Shown piece after piece: positions 9,576 through 18,583 of a stretch of DNA of 64,000 bases. A model generated the notes under the pieces. That model had not been told where the DNA came from. It did no database searches and saw nothing but the letters and a program-made list of their open reading frames with translations. Location of the stretch: assembly GCA_003577005.1 (NCBI GenBank), contig QEUW01000020.1, positions 5,795 to 69,794 on the forward strand, given 5' to 3'. A program made the translations under genes and the position numbers. Positions within the stretch are counted from its first letter, which is position 1, and every line of letters starts with the position of its first letter. This DNA is from Chloroflexota bacterium (GTDB lineage Bacteria; Chloroflexota; Anaerolineae; Caldilineales; Caldilineaceae).

Positions 9576-10556
9576 ATGCCCACAGCCTTGATCACCGGTG
9601 TCACCGGCCAAGACGGTAGCTATTTAGCCGAATTTTTACTCGACCAGGGATATACGGTTATTGGCATGGTGCGCAGAACCAGCACCATCAATTTTGAACG
9701 TATCCAGCATATTCAAGACCGGATCGAGCTTGTCCAGGGGGATCTCTTGGATCAGAGCAGCTTGATGTCGATTCTCGACGAGCACCGCCCAGGGGAGGTG
9801 TACAACCTGGCGGCGCAAAGCTTTGTGCCGACCAGCTTTACCCAGCCGGTGCTGACCGGCGAATTCACCGCGCTGGGTGTAACACGCGTCCTCGAAGCGA
9901 TCCGTCTAGTGAATCCCAAGATCCGCTTTTACCAGGCGAGCAGCAGCGAAATGTTTGGCAAGGTAGTCGAAGTGCCCCAGCGGGAGACGACACCCTTCTA
10001 TCCGCGCAGCCCGTACGGTGTGGCAAAGGTGTACGGTCACTGGATCACGGTCAACTATCGCGAGAGCTACGACATGTTCTGCTGTTCGGGCATCTTGTTC
10101 AACCACGAGTCGGAACGGCGCGGTCTCGAGTTTGTCACCCACAAAATCACCGACGGCGTCGCCCGCATCAAGCTGGGTCTGACCAACGAATTGCGGCTAG
10201 GCAACCTGGAGTCACGCCGAGATTGGGGGTACGCCGGTGATTACGTGCGCGCCATGTGGCTCATGTTGCAACAAGACGCGCCCGATGACTATGTCATCGC
10301 CACGGGTGAGACCCACAGTGTCGAGGAATTTGTCGAAGAGGCGTTTGGCTATCTTGACCTGGATTGGCGCGAGTTTGTAGTCCAGGACCCCAAGTACTAC
10401 CGCCCGGCAGAAGTCGATCTACTGGTGGGTGACGCCAGTAAGGCCGGCCAGAAGCTGGGGTGGGAGCCAACCGTGGACTTTCGCCAGTTGGTGCGCCTGA
10501 TGGTGGACGCCGATATGGCAAGCCTGCAAGAACAGGTGTGGCCAAAACAGACATAG
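9576..10556 (+). CDS. gmd: GDP-mannose 4,6-dehydratase
   Basis: This 326-residue SDR carries the GMD signature [16 protein letters not shown], followed by GMVRRTST, the SSSEMFG segment and active-site PYGVAK. The family's [15 protein letters not shown] and [15 protein letters not shown] stretches are intact. It dehydrates GDP-mannose to GDP-4-keto-6-deoxymannose. GGAG precedes the ATG at 9576. It is co-oriented with and immediately downstream of the RMD-like gene, so the pair likely supplies GDP-D-rhamnose. Confidence 0.93.
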   Translation: MPTALITGVTGQDGSYLAEFLLDQGYTVIGMVRRTSTINFERIQHIQDRIELVQGDLLDQSSLMSILDEHRPGEVYNLAAQSFVPTSFTQPVLTGEFTALGVTRVLEAIRLVNPKIRFYQASSSEMFGKVVEVPQRETTPFYPRSPYGVAKVYGHWITVNYRESYDMFCCSGILFNHESERRGLEFVTHKITDGVARIKLGLTNELRLGNLESRRDWGYAGDYVRAMWLMLQQDAPDDYVIATGETHSVEEFVEEAFGYLDLDWREFVVQDPKYYRPAEVDLLVGDASKAGQKLGWEPTVDFRQLVRLMVDADMASLQEQVWPKQT

Positions 10557-10591
10557 GCGACTCTATAACAACAGATGATTCGACATCCAAT

Positions 10592-10656
10592 GCGTAACAG
10601 GTGATGCGTGTTGCGTACTATGTTATCTCTCACGCAACACGCATCACCTGTTACGT
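10592..10656. repeat. Perfect 24-bp inverted repeat (GTAACAGGTGATGCG words)
   Basis: 10593-10616 is exactly complementary to 10632-10655 around a 15-nt loop. It lies between gmd and the antiporter gene and could act as a transcript-ending or mRNA-protecting hairpin. There is no U-tract, so a classical terminator is not supported. Confidence 0.85.
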
Positions 10657-10675
10657 GTTACGCACTCCAACCACC

Positions 10676-12640
10676 ATGGGTATTGCTGCTGATATTGCCA
10701 TCATTATCGTCGCTGCTTTGTTGGGCGGATTGGTTGCCCAACGGCTGCGCCAGCCGTTGATCCTGGGGTACATCCTGGCTGGGGTGGTAGTGGGGCCGTA
10801 TACAGGTGGCGTGACTGTCTCCAACGTGCATGATATCGAACTACTGGCCGAGATTGGCGTGGCGTTGCTTCTCTTTGGGCTGGGGCTGGAGTTTTCACTC
10901 AAAGAGCTTCAGCCGGTGCGCCGCATTGCCCTGTTCGGCACACCGGTGCAGATGGGGCTTACCATTACCCTGGGGATGGGGATAGGTCAATGGATGGGTT
11001 GGGGATGGGTGGCATCGCTCTGGTTTGGCGCATTGATTGCGCTTTCTAGCACGATGGTGCTACTCAAAACATTGATGAGCCAGGACCGGTTGGGCACTTT
11101 GTCGAGCCGGGTAATGATTGGCATGTTGATCATTCAGGACCTGGCTGTTGTCCCGCTGATGTTGATCCTGCCCCAGCTAAACGATCTGGAGCGCGGCTTG
11201 CCGGCATTGGGGTGGGCGGCAGTACGGGCGGCGCTCTTCCTTGCGGCCATGATCTTTGTCGGCACACGTGTCATCCCACGCTTGATGCAGGCCATCGCAG
11301 GCTGGAATTCGCGTGAACTCTTTTTGCTGGCCGTTACAGCGTTGGGGCTAGGAATTGGCTACGCCACCTATCTCTTTGGCCTTTCGTTTGCTTTTGGTGC
11401 CTTTGTTGCCGGGATGGTCTTGAGCGAATCCGACTACAGTCACCAAGCCTTGAGTGACATCATTCCACTGCGCGATGTCTTTGGCCTTCTCTTCTTTGTC
11501 TCGGTAGGAATGTTGCTCGACCCCATATTTCTGGTGGAAAACCTGGCTACAGTGCTACTGGTCGTAACATTGGTTGGAGTGGGTAAGGCGCTGATATTCA
11601 GCGTGGTGACACGGACATTTGGCTATGTTAACATTGCGCCCATTGCTGTTGCACTTGGTCTCTTTCAGGTGGGAGAATTCTCGTTTGTGTTGGCAAGGGT
11701 GGGTCTGGCCGGCGGGTCGATCAACGGCGACCTCTTTGCGTTGATGCTCACAGTGACGCTCGTTACGATGGTGTTGACGCCCTTTGCTACGCAGGCGGCT
11801 GAACCATTCTACCAATTGATCAAACGCTGGCGCCCCAAGCGCGAGCCGCTCTATACCATCAATTTACCGGAAGGCAAACTGCATGACCACATCGTCATTG
11901 CCGGGGCTGGGCGCGTGGGGCAATACGTAGCGCGCGTCTTGCAACGTCTGGGGCTCCAGTTTGTCGCCATTGAACTCAACCAACAACTGTTGCAAGAGTG
12001 CAAAGAGGCCGGGCTGCCGGTCATCTTTGGGGATGCCAGCCATCCTGTTGTCCTCGAAGCTGCTCACGTCAAAGCTGCGCATCTGGTCTTGGTTACAACG
12101 CCATCGATTAGCGTTACTGGCGCTGTTGTGGAACAGGTACGCCGGCTCAACCCAGACGTACATATGGTTGCGCGTGCTGAAAGCATCGACCAGTTGCGAC
12201 GATTGCATGGTATGGGAGTCTACGAGGTCGTCCAGCCACATTTCGAGGCCGGTCTTGAAATGACGCGACAGGCACTGCTCCATTTGGATATGCCCGCTTC
12301 CGAAATCCAGCGCTTTACCGACGCGGTGCGCCAGGAGCTGTATGCCCCTATCTATAACGTCCACGAAGACTACCGGACTGTGGCAGAGTTGCGAGAGGCG
12401 CAACGGCTACTGGATGTAAGCTGGGTGCGTATTCCCCCCAATAGCCCGCTGGCCGGGTCAACAATTGCCGAGGCCGATATCCGGAACCGCACGGGGGCCT
12501 CGATTGTGGCGCTCCTGCGCGAGAGCGAATTGATGCCAAACCCAGAGGCGCGCCAGCGCCTTGCCGCCGGGGACATGATCGCGGTGCTGGCGAACCCCGC
12601 CCAACGCGCTCAGTTCGAGGCGCTCCTCCAGGCTGCATAA
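10676..12640 (+). CDS. CPA2 family monovalent cation/proton antiporter with RCK domains (KefB-like)
   Basis: This 654-residue protein has three parts. Residues ~1-385 form a Na+/H+-exchanger-type membrane domain ([41 protein letters not shown]). Next is an RCK/TrkA-N nucleotide-binding domain, with [18 protein letters not shown] and [15 protein letters not shown]. It ends in a TrkA-C-like domain. It exchanges K+ or Na+ for protons, with gating by a nucleotide. Glutathione control as in E. coli KefC is not supported here. The start at 10676 immediately follows the inverted repeat. Confidence 0.9.
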   Translation: MGIAADIAIIIVAALLGGLVAQRLRQPLILGYILAGVVVGPYTGGVTVSNVHDIELLAEIGVALLLFGLGLEFSLKELQPVRRIALFGTPVQMGLTITLGMGIGQWMGWGWVASLWFGALIALSSTMVLLKTLMSQDRLGTLSSRVMIGMLIIQDLAVVPLMLILPQLNDLERGLPALGWAAVRAALFLAAMIFVGTRVIPRLMQAIAGWNSRELFLLAVTALGLGIGYATYLFGLSFAFGAFVAGMVLSESDYSHQALSDIIPLRDVFGLLFFVSVGMLLDPIFLVENLATVLLVVTLVGVGKALIFSVVTRTFGYVNIAPIAVALGLFQVGEFSFVLARVGLAGGSINGDLFALMLTVTLVTMVLTPFATQAAEPFYQLIKRWRPKREPLYTINLPEGKLHDHIVIAGAGRVGQYVARVLQRLGLQFVAIELNQQLLQECKEAGLPVIFGDASHPVVLEAAHVKAAHLVLVTTPSISVTGAVVEQVRRLNPDVHMVARAESIDQLRRLHGMGVYEVVQPHFEAGLEMTRQALLHLDMPASEIQRFTDAVRQELYAPIYNVHEDYRTVAELREAQRLLDVSWVRIPPNSPLAGSTIAEADIRNRTGASIVALLRESELMPNPEARQRLAAGDMIAVLANPAQRAQFEALLQAA

Positions 12641-12650
12641 AGAAGAGAAT

Positions 12651-13070
12651 TCACCCTCCGATCCGCACAATAAAAACGTTCGGGTTGCTGCGTATGGTGT
12701 TGAGCGCGTCAACAAGGGCCGGCAGCCCGACATCCTCGGTGATAAAGGCGCGCACCCCCAGACGGTATAAGCGATCCAGTATCCCACGCCGGTGGCGCGG
12801 AGCCAATATGATCATAGCGATGGAAGGGTATTGGTGGCGTATTGCATCGACCAGCGTGTAGTCAAGTTCTTCGCCTTCATAGGTATCGATCAGGAGAAGT
12901 TCTGGGCTGTTTGACCCCGCTTCTCCAAAAAAGTCGGTTAGTGACGGTGCCTGCTCTACCATCGTTACCCTTGCCGCCACCAACAGCGACAGCAGGCCAA
13001 CCTGTGTTCGTTCAGGCGTTGCAACGACATGGAGCGTTAATGGCAGTAATTCTGTCCCCACTTGTGACAT
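12651..13070 (-). CDS. Degenerate response-regulator receiver-like protein
   Basis: This 139-residue protein has the alpha/beta pattern of a receiver domain: LLLIDTYEGEELDYTLV, then AMIILAPRH, then YRLGVRAFITEDVGLPALVDALNTI. The aspartate in LLIDTYE sits at the phospho-acceptor strand. However, the switch Thr/Ser is replaced in IILAPRH and the conserved Lys is replaced in AFITED, so ordinary phosphorylation control is unlikely. There is no output domain. The ATG at 13070 has GAGGG before it. It converges on the antiporter gene with 10 bp between stops. Confidence 0.65.
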   Translation of the reverse strand: MSQVGTELLPLTLHVVATPERTQVGLLSLLVAARVTMVEQAPSLTDFFGEAGSNSPELLLIDTYEGEELDYTLVDAIRHQYPSIAMIILAPRHRRGILDRLYRLGVRAFITEDVGLPALVDALNTIRSNPNVFIVRIGG

Positions 13071-13158
13071 TTGAGAACCCTCGCAGACAAGTAGATTATC
13101 TCTCAAAAATCGAGCACGGCGACGCCAGACCCGGTTGATGGTTGACCTCGAATTAGAG

Positions 13159-13219
13159 AGAAGCAAGGCTGGTGTTGCGCTGTCCGCAGCGGTTTCATCC
13201 AAGCAAGAGCCTTGCTTCT
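13159..13219. repeat. Inverted repeat with 12-bp perfect arms
   Basis: AGAAGCAAGGCT and AGCCTTGCTTCT flank a 37-nt loop upstream of the receiver-like gene. Confidence 0.7.
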
Positions 13220-13470
13220 AGTAAAAATGTCAACAGGCGCTAGAATAGCACGCATGGTTACACCCGACCATAGCCAGAAAGTACCATAGATCGGCGCCCA
13301 AACGGGCTAGGAATTAACAATGAGCCCTCTAGATTAGCTCAATTCCCAAGAAACCTGTAAGCTTCTATCTTGGTTGGCGTTCTGATAGAACGAGAAGGGC
13401 GGGTAGCATTCCTGCCAGCGGAGATACGACGAACTACACTGGCTAAAGCGCGTCTTGGTCAAAACCTGGT

Positions 13471-13500
13471 TTGGTTACAGCGACACCTATAGACTATACT
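13471..13500 (+). promoter_or_regulatory. Putative sigma-70 promoter of the DUF4062-like gene
   Basis: TTGGTT (13471-13476) and TATACT (13495-13500) are separated by 18 nt, 97 bp upstream of the ATG at 13597. Confidence 0.45.
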
Positions 13501-13596
13501 AGATAGGGTTTTTAGTTGGCTCTGTGCAAAGCACAACCGCCAACTCACAAGCGTGATCGAACCGAACCACAACAGAGCTGTGTCCATACGAGCTTT

Positions 13597-14178
13597 ATGG
13601 CTGAAACCCTACGCCTGTTTGTAAGCGCCACCAATGACCTGGAGTCCGAACGCGCCTGGATTGGTCGCGCCGTTGCCGAATTGCCCATTCAGATCGGCAT
13701 CGAGATTCGCCGTACGCCCGTGCGCGGCGCCTCATATGAAGAGATCTTTGAACTTATCAGCAACGTCGATCGTGTCTATTTTCTGATGGGCGAGGATATC
13801 ACCGCGCCCTCTGGGGCCGAGTGGTTTAGCGCCTGGAAGCTGGAACGATCAGTGCTGCCGTTGCGCCGTGTAGGGCGGTGGACACCGGCCGCACACGATT
13901 TTATGCGCCTCTTCCCCGGCCAGTGGACTCCTTTCACGAGCGGGGAGGAGCTTGCGCGTATCGTTACGCTAGACCTGGTGAAGATCCTCCACCACCCTAC
14001 CAATCGCTATGGTCTGAATGTCACCGAGTTGGAACTGCTCAACCTTCATGCGCAACGCATCAAGGCTTTAGGAGGAAGACCGTTGCCAGAACCTGGTGGC
14101 GCTGAAGGTGGCGGCATCCTCCTCGACCTTGGTCATCGCGAGCCAGTACAGGGCGTTGCCTTAGACGAAGCGCGCTAG
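13597..14178 (+). CDS. DUF4062-like protein
   Basis: A 193-residue protein. Its N-terminus RLFVSATNDLESERAWIGRA closely follows the DUF4062 opening (FVSST..DL..ER). It continues with FELISNVDRVYFLMGEDITA, the 'which-agent/which-slot' strand of that fold. DUF4062 domains resemble TIR folds and occur in NLR-like and stress-signalling proteins, usually fused to larger modules. Here the domain stands almost alone, with a short helical tail (NVTELELLNLHAQRIKALGG) and a Gly-rich end. The ribosome site is poor. No partner gene is evident, so its role is unknown. Confidence 0.55.
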   Translation: MAETLRLFVSATNDLESERAWIGRAVAELPIQIGIEIRRTPVRGASYEEIFELISNVDRVYFLMGEDITAPSGAEWFSAWKLERSVLPLRRVGRWTPAAHDFMRLFPGQWTPFTSGEELARIVTLDLVKILHHPTNRYGLNVTELELLNLHAQRIKALGGRPLPEPGGAEGGGILLDLGHREPVQGVALDEAR

Positions 14179-14310
14179 CGCTCGCACAACATCTTAACCC
14201 CTGGTCTCCGGTGCTAATCCTTAGCCCTTTCTTCATTTCGTATCCTGAAATTTGCATTTCATACGACTCCAGGTTTTATCCTCTCGTTATCTCCGTGCTA
14301 TACTTCTGGA

Positions 14311-15849
14311 ATGAAGGTTACACAAGGCCAGCCGCGCCCCGGTGGCGCCCGCCTGGGCTTTTGGGCGGTGATGTTGCTAGGTATCTTTGCCTGGGCGCCG
14401 GCAACCTATCCCGGATACTGGCAAGGGTTGGAAGGCTTTGCGCCTATCTTCAATGTGGTAGAAATCCGCCCGTTAGCCCATATCGCAACCACTGCTGACT
14501 TCTGGCGCGGCGCCGGAGGGGATGCGTTTTTGCTTGCGCGCCCGTTGTTGGTATTGGGATTTTCGCCCACCGTCGCGGTGCGTGCATCTTTTATCCTGAT
14601 GCTCATCCTCGGTGGATTGGGGATGTATAGTTGGCTGCGGCCGCGATTGGGAGATCGAGCCGCAGGGCTGGCTGGTCTGGTCTATATGTTGCTGCCTCCA
14701 GTGCTGGCCACTGTTTATGTGCGCGGCAGCCTGAGCGATGCGGTTATTCTTGGTCTGATGCCAATGGCATTGGCCGGATTGAGCAGCTACGCCAGTGGGC
14801 GCTCACTAACGGGGGCGATCATCGCGGTCAGCGCACTGTTGTGGATGTGGCGTGCTCAGGCCGGGCTGGCGCTGTTGGTGAGCCTGTTGCTCATTGGCTA
14901 TGGCTGGTTTGTCGAACGACAGCGGTTGAGTATGGTCTTGGTGAGCGTCAGCAGTGTGGCCGGAGCATTGAGCTTGTGGCCAGTCTGGTCGCTACAAGGG
15001 CCAGCGCCAGTTCGCTTTCACGAACACTTTCTCGATATGCACCAGTTGTTGGGCGCCAGCGGGCAGAATGATGCACCCTTTCAGGTCGGTTTTGCAGCCT
15101 TGGGTCTGGCAATAGTAAGCGTGTGGCAGTGGGCGGGGAGCGCCGCCGACCAACTGGCGTCTGATCTTCGCCGCCTTTTCCGCTTCTGTGGCACAGGTTG
15201 CGTGCTTTTGATCGCACTCACGCTGAGTGGAAGTGCAATCTTCTGGCAATGGACGGGCGCCGAGCGGGTGCTGACCTATCCATGGCAGACGCTTTTACTA
15301 GCGGCGCCTTTGCTAGCGGCGCTGGCGGGGAGCCTCCCGGCGCTCAATGCCGGGTTTGGCACGCCAACAGTATGGGGGACGCTTGTCATCTTAACTATCC
15401 TGAGCAGCTATTCGTTTCTGACAGCCGATTTCACGCAGCTAGAGCCGCCGGATAGACCGGTAGCGGTATTTGGCCCGCAACATAACCTGGTCATTCTCGA
15501 TGCTGAATTGACCGAACGTGAGCATCCCTCGCAGGCCGAACTTCGTCTTACCTGGCAGTTATTACAGCCACTGGATACTGACTACAACATCTTTTTTCAG
15601 GCTCAGACTGGCGATATGGTTGCCCCCCAGGTTGTTGCGCAATTGGATACGCAGCCGCTTGGCGAAAACCGGCCGGTCACGACCTGGCAACTCGGAGAAA
15701 TCCTAACCACTACCTACCGGCTCGACCTGGCTGAGCTACCGGCTGCGGCCGATCTGCGTTATGTTTTTGGTTATTACGACTGGCGCGACGGCCAACGTTT
15801 GCCTCTCACCAACGGTATCGATGACAAATTGGTTTTTTATGGTCAGTGA
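14311..15849 (+). CDS. Polytopic membrane protein with C-terminal extracytoplasmic domain (PTPS-related type)
   Basis: This 512-residue protein has about ten hydrophobic helices between residues 15 and 375. A soluble beta-rich domain follows (ELTEREHPSQAELRLTWQLL ... VVAQLDTQPLGENRP). The fold and C-terminal domain resemble the large GT-C-like membrane proteins of Chloroflexota, often annotated 6-pyruvoyl-tetrahydropterin-synthase related. No catalytic residues could be pinned. It overlaps the next gene by 11 bp, so the two are translationally coupled and likely work together on a surface polymer. Confidence 0.6.
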   Translation: MKVTQGQPRPGGARLGFWAVMLLGIFAWAPATYPGYWQGLEGFAPIFNVVEIRPLAHIATTADFWRGAGGDAFLLARPLLVLGFSPTVAVRASFILMLILGGLGMYSWLRPRLGDRAAGLAGLVYMLLPPVLATVYVRGSLSDAVILGLMPMALAGLSSYASGRSLTGAIIAVSALLWMWRAQAGLALLVSLLLIGYGWFVERQRLSMVLVSVSSVAGALSLWPVWSLQGPAPVRFHEHFLDMHQLLGASGQNDAPFQVGFAALGLAIVSVWQWAGSAADQLASDLRRLFRFCGTGCVLLIALTLSGSAIFWQWTGAERVLTYPWQTLLLAAPLLAALAGSLPALNAGFGTPTVWGTLVILTILSSYSFLTADFTQLEPPDRPVAVFGPQHNLVILDAELTEREHPSQAELRLTWQLLQPLDTDYNIFFQAQTGDMVAPQVVAQLDTQPLGENRPVTTWQLGEILTTTYRLDLAELPAAADLRYVFGYYDWRDGQRLPLTNGIDDKLVFYGQ

Positions 15850-17779
15850 TGTTTCCAGGGTGGCCCGGCCCTCTCTGATTCCGGGGGGAGCCGGGCGCGA
15901 GACAGGGATTGCAAACAGGCTGCTTGCGGCCAACTCAGTCTGGCGTGAGCCGCTGTTCTGGCTGACGCTTGGTTTAACCCTCTTTGCTGTGGCGCCCTTT
16001 ATGGCGCCGGGTTACTTCTGGGGGGCCAACGACGCTCGCCATCATGTCTACTTTCTCTTTGAATATCATCGCCTGGTGGAAGATGGCATCTGGTGGCCGC
16101 GTTGGAGCCCAGATTTTGCCTTTGGTTACGGGTATCCCTTTTTCAACATCTACGGCCCGTTTAGCCATTTTGTAGGCGAGTTACTGCTCTATTTTGGCGG
16201 CTTGAGTTATACCGGCGCCATCAAGACAGTTTTTGGCCTGAGCATCCTCGGCAGCGCAGCGGCCATGTATCTTTTTGTCCGTTCCTGGTTGGGAAGCGCC
16301 GCGGCGATGGTGGCTGCCCTGGTCTACGTCTATATCCCCTATCACCTGCTCAATCTCTATGTGCGGGCCAATCTGGCCGAGAGTATGGCCTTTGTCTGGC
16401 TCCCGCTCTGTCTGTGGACGGTGCGGTCCGCCGTGTTGCGCCCATCCTGGGGCTGGGTGGCAGGTGTGGCGCTGAGCTACGCCGGGCTGATGTTGACCAG
16501 CAATTTGGTCGTCGTCTTGTTTAGCGGTACGTTGGGGCTTTATTGGGTTGTTCTGGTGCTGGTATACAGTACACCAACCAGTCCTCACGCAGGCAACCCT
16601 TTTTTTGCCCGTCTGGTTGGCTGGGTGCGCACAGGGATAGCGCCAGCGGTTGGGATCATTGCCGGATTGGGCTTGAGCGCCGTCTTTTGGCTACCTGCGA
16701 TTCTAGAAATGCCCTATGTGCGCAACGACCAATGGTTTGCTGGGCGCTATGATTTTCGGGGCAATTTTGTCTACTTCCATCAGCTCTTTAGCCCGCAGTG
16801 GGGCTTTGGTGTCAGTCAGGCCGGCCCAAACGACCAGTTTGGCTTTCAGTTGGGTGTGGCGCCGCTGGTGTTGGCTGTGCTGGGGGCGCTCCTGGCCTGG
16901 CCGGTTTTGCGGTGGGCCGAACGCTGGGAGGTAGCCGTCTTTATTACTGCCGGGCTCGGTGGCATCTTGTTAGGGTTGCAGATCAGCGCCCCGGTGTGGG
17001 AATGGCCGTTGATTGGCGCCATCATCCAATACGCCCAATTCCCCTGGCGCTGGTTTATTCTGCCGGCGGTCTGCCTGAGCGTACTGGCCGGGCTGGTCGT
17101 CCATCCTTATGTGTTGCGCGAAGAGGGCCGGCTCTCGCTGCCGCTGTTGGGTCTGATCTGCGTGATCATCCTCAGCAGCCACCCCTATCTGCGCGTCGAA
17201 ATCCGCGAACCGGCGGAGGGGCCCGTGAGTCTGGCCGCGCTCATGCGCTTCCAGCAATCCTCAGACGAAATGACCGGTAGCACCGCCTGGGTCAAGGAGA
17301 TCCCCACCTGGAGCCCAATGGCCGACTACTACATCAGCCAGGACGAGGCCGGCGGCCCGGTCAGGCCGGTGGACACGCTGGTGGACTACAGCAACCCGAC
17401 CTGGCCGCTGGATTATGAGAGCTTTGGCGTCGCTTCTGTCGCCCACAGCACGGTGATGGAGGAGATCTTTTTTGCCAACAGGCGAGAGACCGAACAGCGG
17501 ATCGTCTTTAATCACTTTTACTATCCGGGCTGGAAGGCCTATCTGCTCGACGGCGAGCATGGGCAGCCGGTGCGCGAGCTACCCATCATTCCCGAAGAGA
17601 CCGGCACATTGGGGCGCATGACCGTCCCGGTGCCGGTTGGCGAGGGTTATATTCTGCTCCGCTACGAAGATACGCCCCCACGCACCATCGGAAAAATGAT
17701 TTCCCTGGCAACGGTGGTGCTGTTGGCGATTTTTGGAGTGGTAGCTGTCAGAAAGAGATTTAGAGATCGAGGAGATTGA
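15839..17779 (+). CDS. PTPS-related polytopic membrane protein (putative GT-C-type)
   Basis: About 646 residues. The PTPS-related signature region begins GYFWGANDARHHVYFLFEYH and continues with WPRWSPDFAFGYGYPFFNIY and GPFSHFVGELL. About a dozen helices follow, then a C-terminal soluble domain (RIVFNHFYYPGWKAYLLDGE). The acidic pair in GANDARHH sits in the first extracytoplasmic loop, where GT-C enzymes keep catalytic acids; that reading is inference. The ATG at 15839 lies inside the preceding gene. A role in transferring sugars from lipid carriers would fit the nearby GDP-rhamnose genes but is not shown. Confidence 0.65.
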   Translation: MVSDVSRVARPSLIPGGAGRETGIANRLLAANSVWREPLFWLTLGLTLFAVAPFMAPGYFWGANDARHHVYFLFEYHRLVEDGIWWPRWSPDFAFGYGYPFFNIYGPFSHFVGELLLYFGGLSYTGAIKTVFGLSILGSAAAMYLFVRSWLGSAAAMVAALVYVYIPYHLLNLYVRANLAESMAFVWLPLCLWTVRSAVLRPSWGWVAGVALSYAGLMLTSNLVVVLFSGTLGLYWVVLVLVYSTPTSPHAGNPFFARLVGWVRTGIAPAVGIIAGLGLSAVFWLPAILEMPYVRNDQWFAGRYDFRGNFVYFHQLFSPQWGFGVSQAGPNDQFGFQLGVAPLVLAVLGALLAWPVLRWAERWEVAVFITAGLGGILLGLQISAPVWEWPLIGAIIQYAQFPWRWFILPAVCLSVLAGLVVHPYVLREEGRLSLPLLGLICVIILSSHPYLRVEIREPAEGPVSLAALMRFQQSSDEMTGSTAWVKEIPTWSPMADYYISQDEAGGPVRPVDTLVDYSNPTWPLDYESFGVASVAHSTVMEEIFFANRRETEQRIVFNHFYYPGWKAYLLDGEHGQPVRELPIIPEETGTLGRMTVPVPVGEGYILLRYEDTPPRTIGKMISLATVVLLAIFGVVAVRKRFRDRGD

Positions 17780-17875
17780 AGAGATCTGGCGGGATGGCGA
17801 AGAACGCTTCGTACAACAAACTCGCATTATCTCCACAATTTCCCAAACCCAACAGAAACCCCAGGAGCACAAACC

Positions 17876-18481
17876 ATGTTGGACTCGGTTGTCGCGACGC
17901 CCTTCGCACCAGGGCGGCCGATGATCAGCGAGGAGGAGGTGGGCGAACTGGCCGCGCAACTTGGCGCGCCGGTTCGGCGGGCGTTTCATATCCAGGCCGA
18001 TGAGTATATCCGCGCCTACCGCTGGCGGGCGGATTCTGACCGCCGCGCCGAAGTCGTCTTTGCGATTCAAGACACAGCCGGTAGAATATGGGTTCACGCC
18101 AAACCGCACTATCCGGGCCACATCTTCCGCCTGCCATCGGGCGGGGTGCAGTGGACAGAGCTTGTGCGGGATGCGCTGCTGCGCGAGGTGGCGGAAGAGA
18201 CCGGGATGCCGGTCTATGTTCGTCGCTTTTTGGGGTTGATCGAGTACTGTTTTCACGATGGCGCTTCGACAAGATGTTTTGCCAGTTATGTCTTTCACCT
18301 GATGAGCGACGGCTCATCGCCACGGCTGCCGGCCGACGGCGAGATCTCGGCCTTCCGGACGATCCTGCCGTGCCAGTTGTTGCAGCTCAGCGCCGACATG
18401 CGCAACATTGTGGGGGGTCGCCGCGGCTGGGGCCAATGGCGGGCCCTGGTGCATGACCTGGTCTATGACCTGTTGGGGTAG
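17876..18481 (+). CDS. Nudix hydrolase
   Basis: This 201-residue protein has a complete Nudix box: GGVQWTE, seven residues, then REVAEETGM, matching Gx5Ex7REVxEExGU. It hydrolyses a nucleoside diphosphate linked to another moiety with Mg2+ held by the box glutamates. The N-terminal ~60 residues are extra and may set specificity. CCAGGAG precedes the ATG at the right distance. Substrate unknown. Confidence 0.88.
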   Translation: MLDSVVATPFAPGRPMISEEEVGELAAQLGAPVRRAFHIQADEYIRAYRWRADSDRRAEVVFAIQDTAGRIWVHAKPHYPGHIFRLPSGGVQWTELVRDALLREVAEETGMPVYVRRFLGLIEYCFHDGASTRCFASYVFHLMSDGSSPRLPADGEISAFRTILPCQLLQLSADMRNIVGGRRGWGQWRALVHDLVYDLLG

Positions 18482-18506
18482 TAGTGAAGAATAAATTGAT
18501 CAAATA

Positions 18507-18563
18507 GGGAGTAGAGAATGGGGAGTAGAGACCCACTTCCTACTTCCCATTCCTTACTCCCAG
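18507..18563. repeat. Inverted repeat, GGGAGTAGAG words
   Basis: GGGAGTAGAGAATGGGGAGT (from 18507) faces ACTTCCCATTCCTTACTCCC (ending at 18561). It lies between the Nudix gene and pheT and uses the same words as the element inside the coding sequence at 6738-6801. Confidence 0.8.
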
Positions 18564-18583
18564 AACCCTGTTCGAGAAAACCA

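Larger units (their letters stand above)
13071..13596. other. Intergenic region of about 520 bp
   Basis: No convincing gene was seen. It holds a 12-bp inverted repeat (AGAAGCAAGGCT at 13159-13170 with its complement at 13208-13219) and a promoter-like pair at 13471-13500. The rest has no recognisable structure. Confidence 0.6.

Noticed and set aside
10592..10656. Intrinsic terminator of gmd
   Set aside because: The stem is perfect but no T-run follows on either strand, so it is kept as a repeat.
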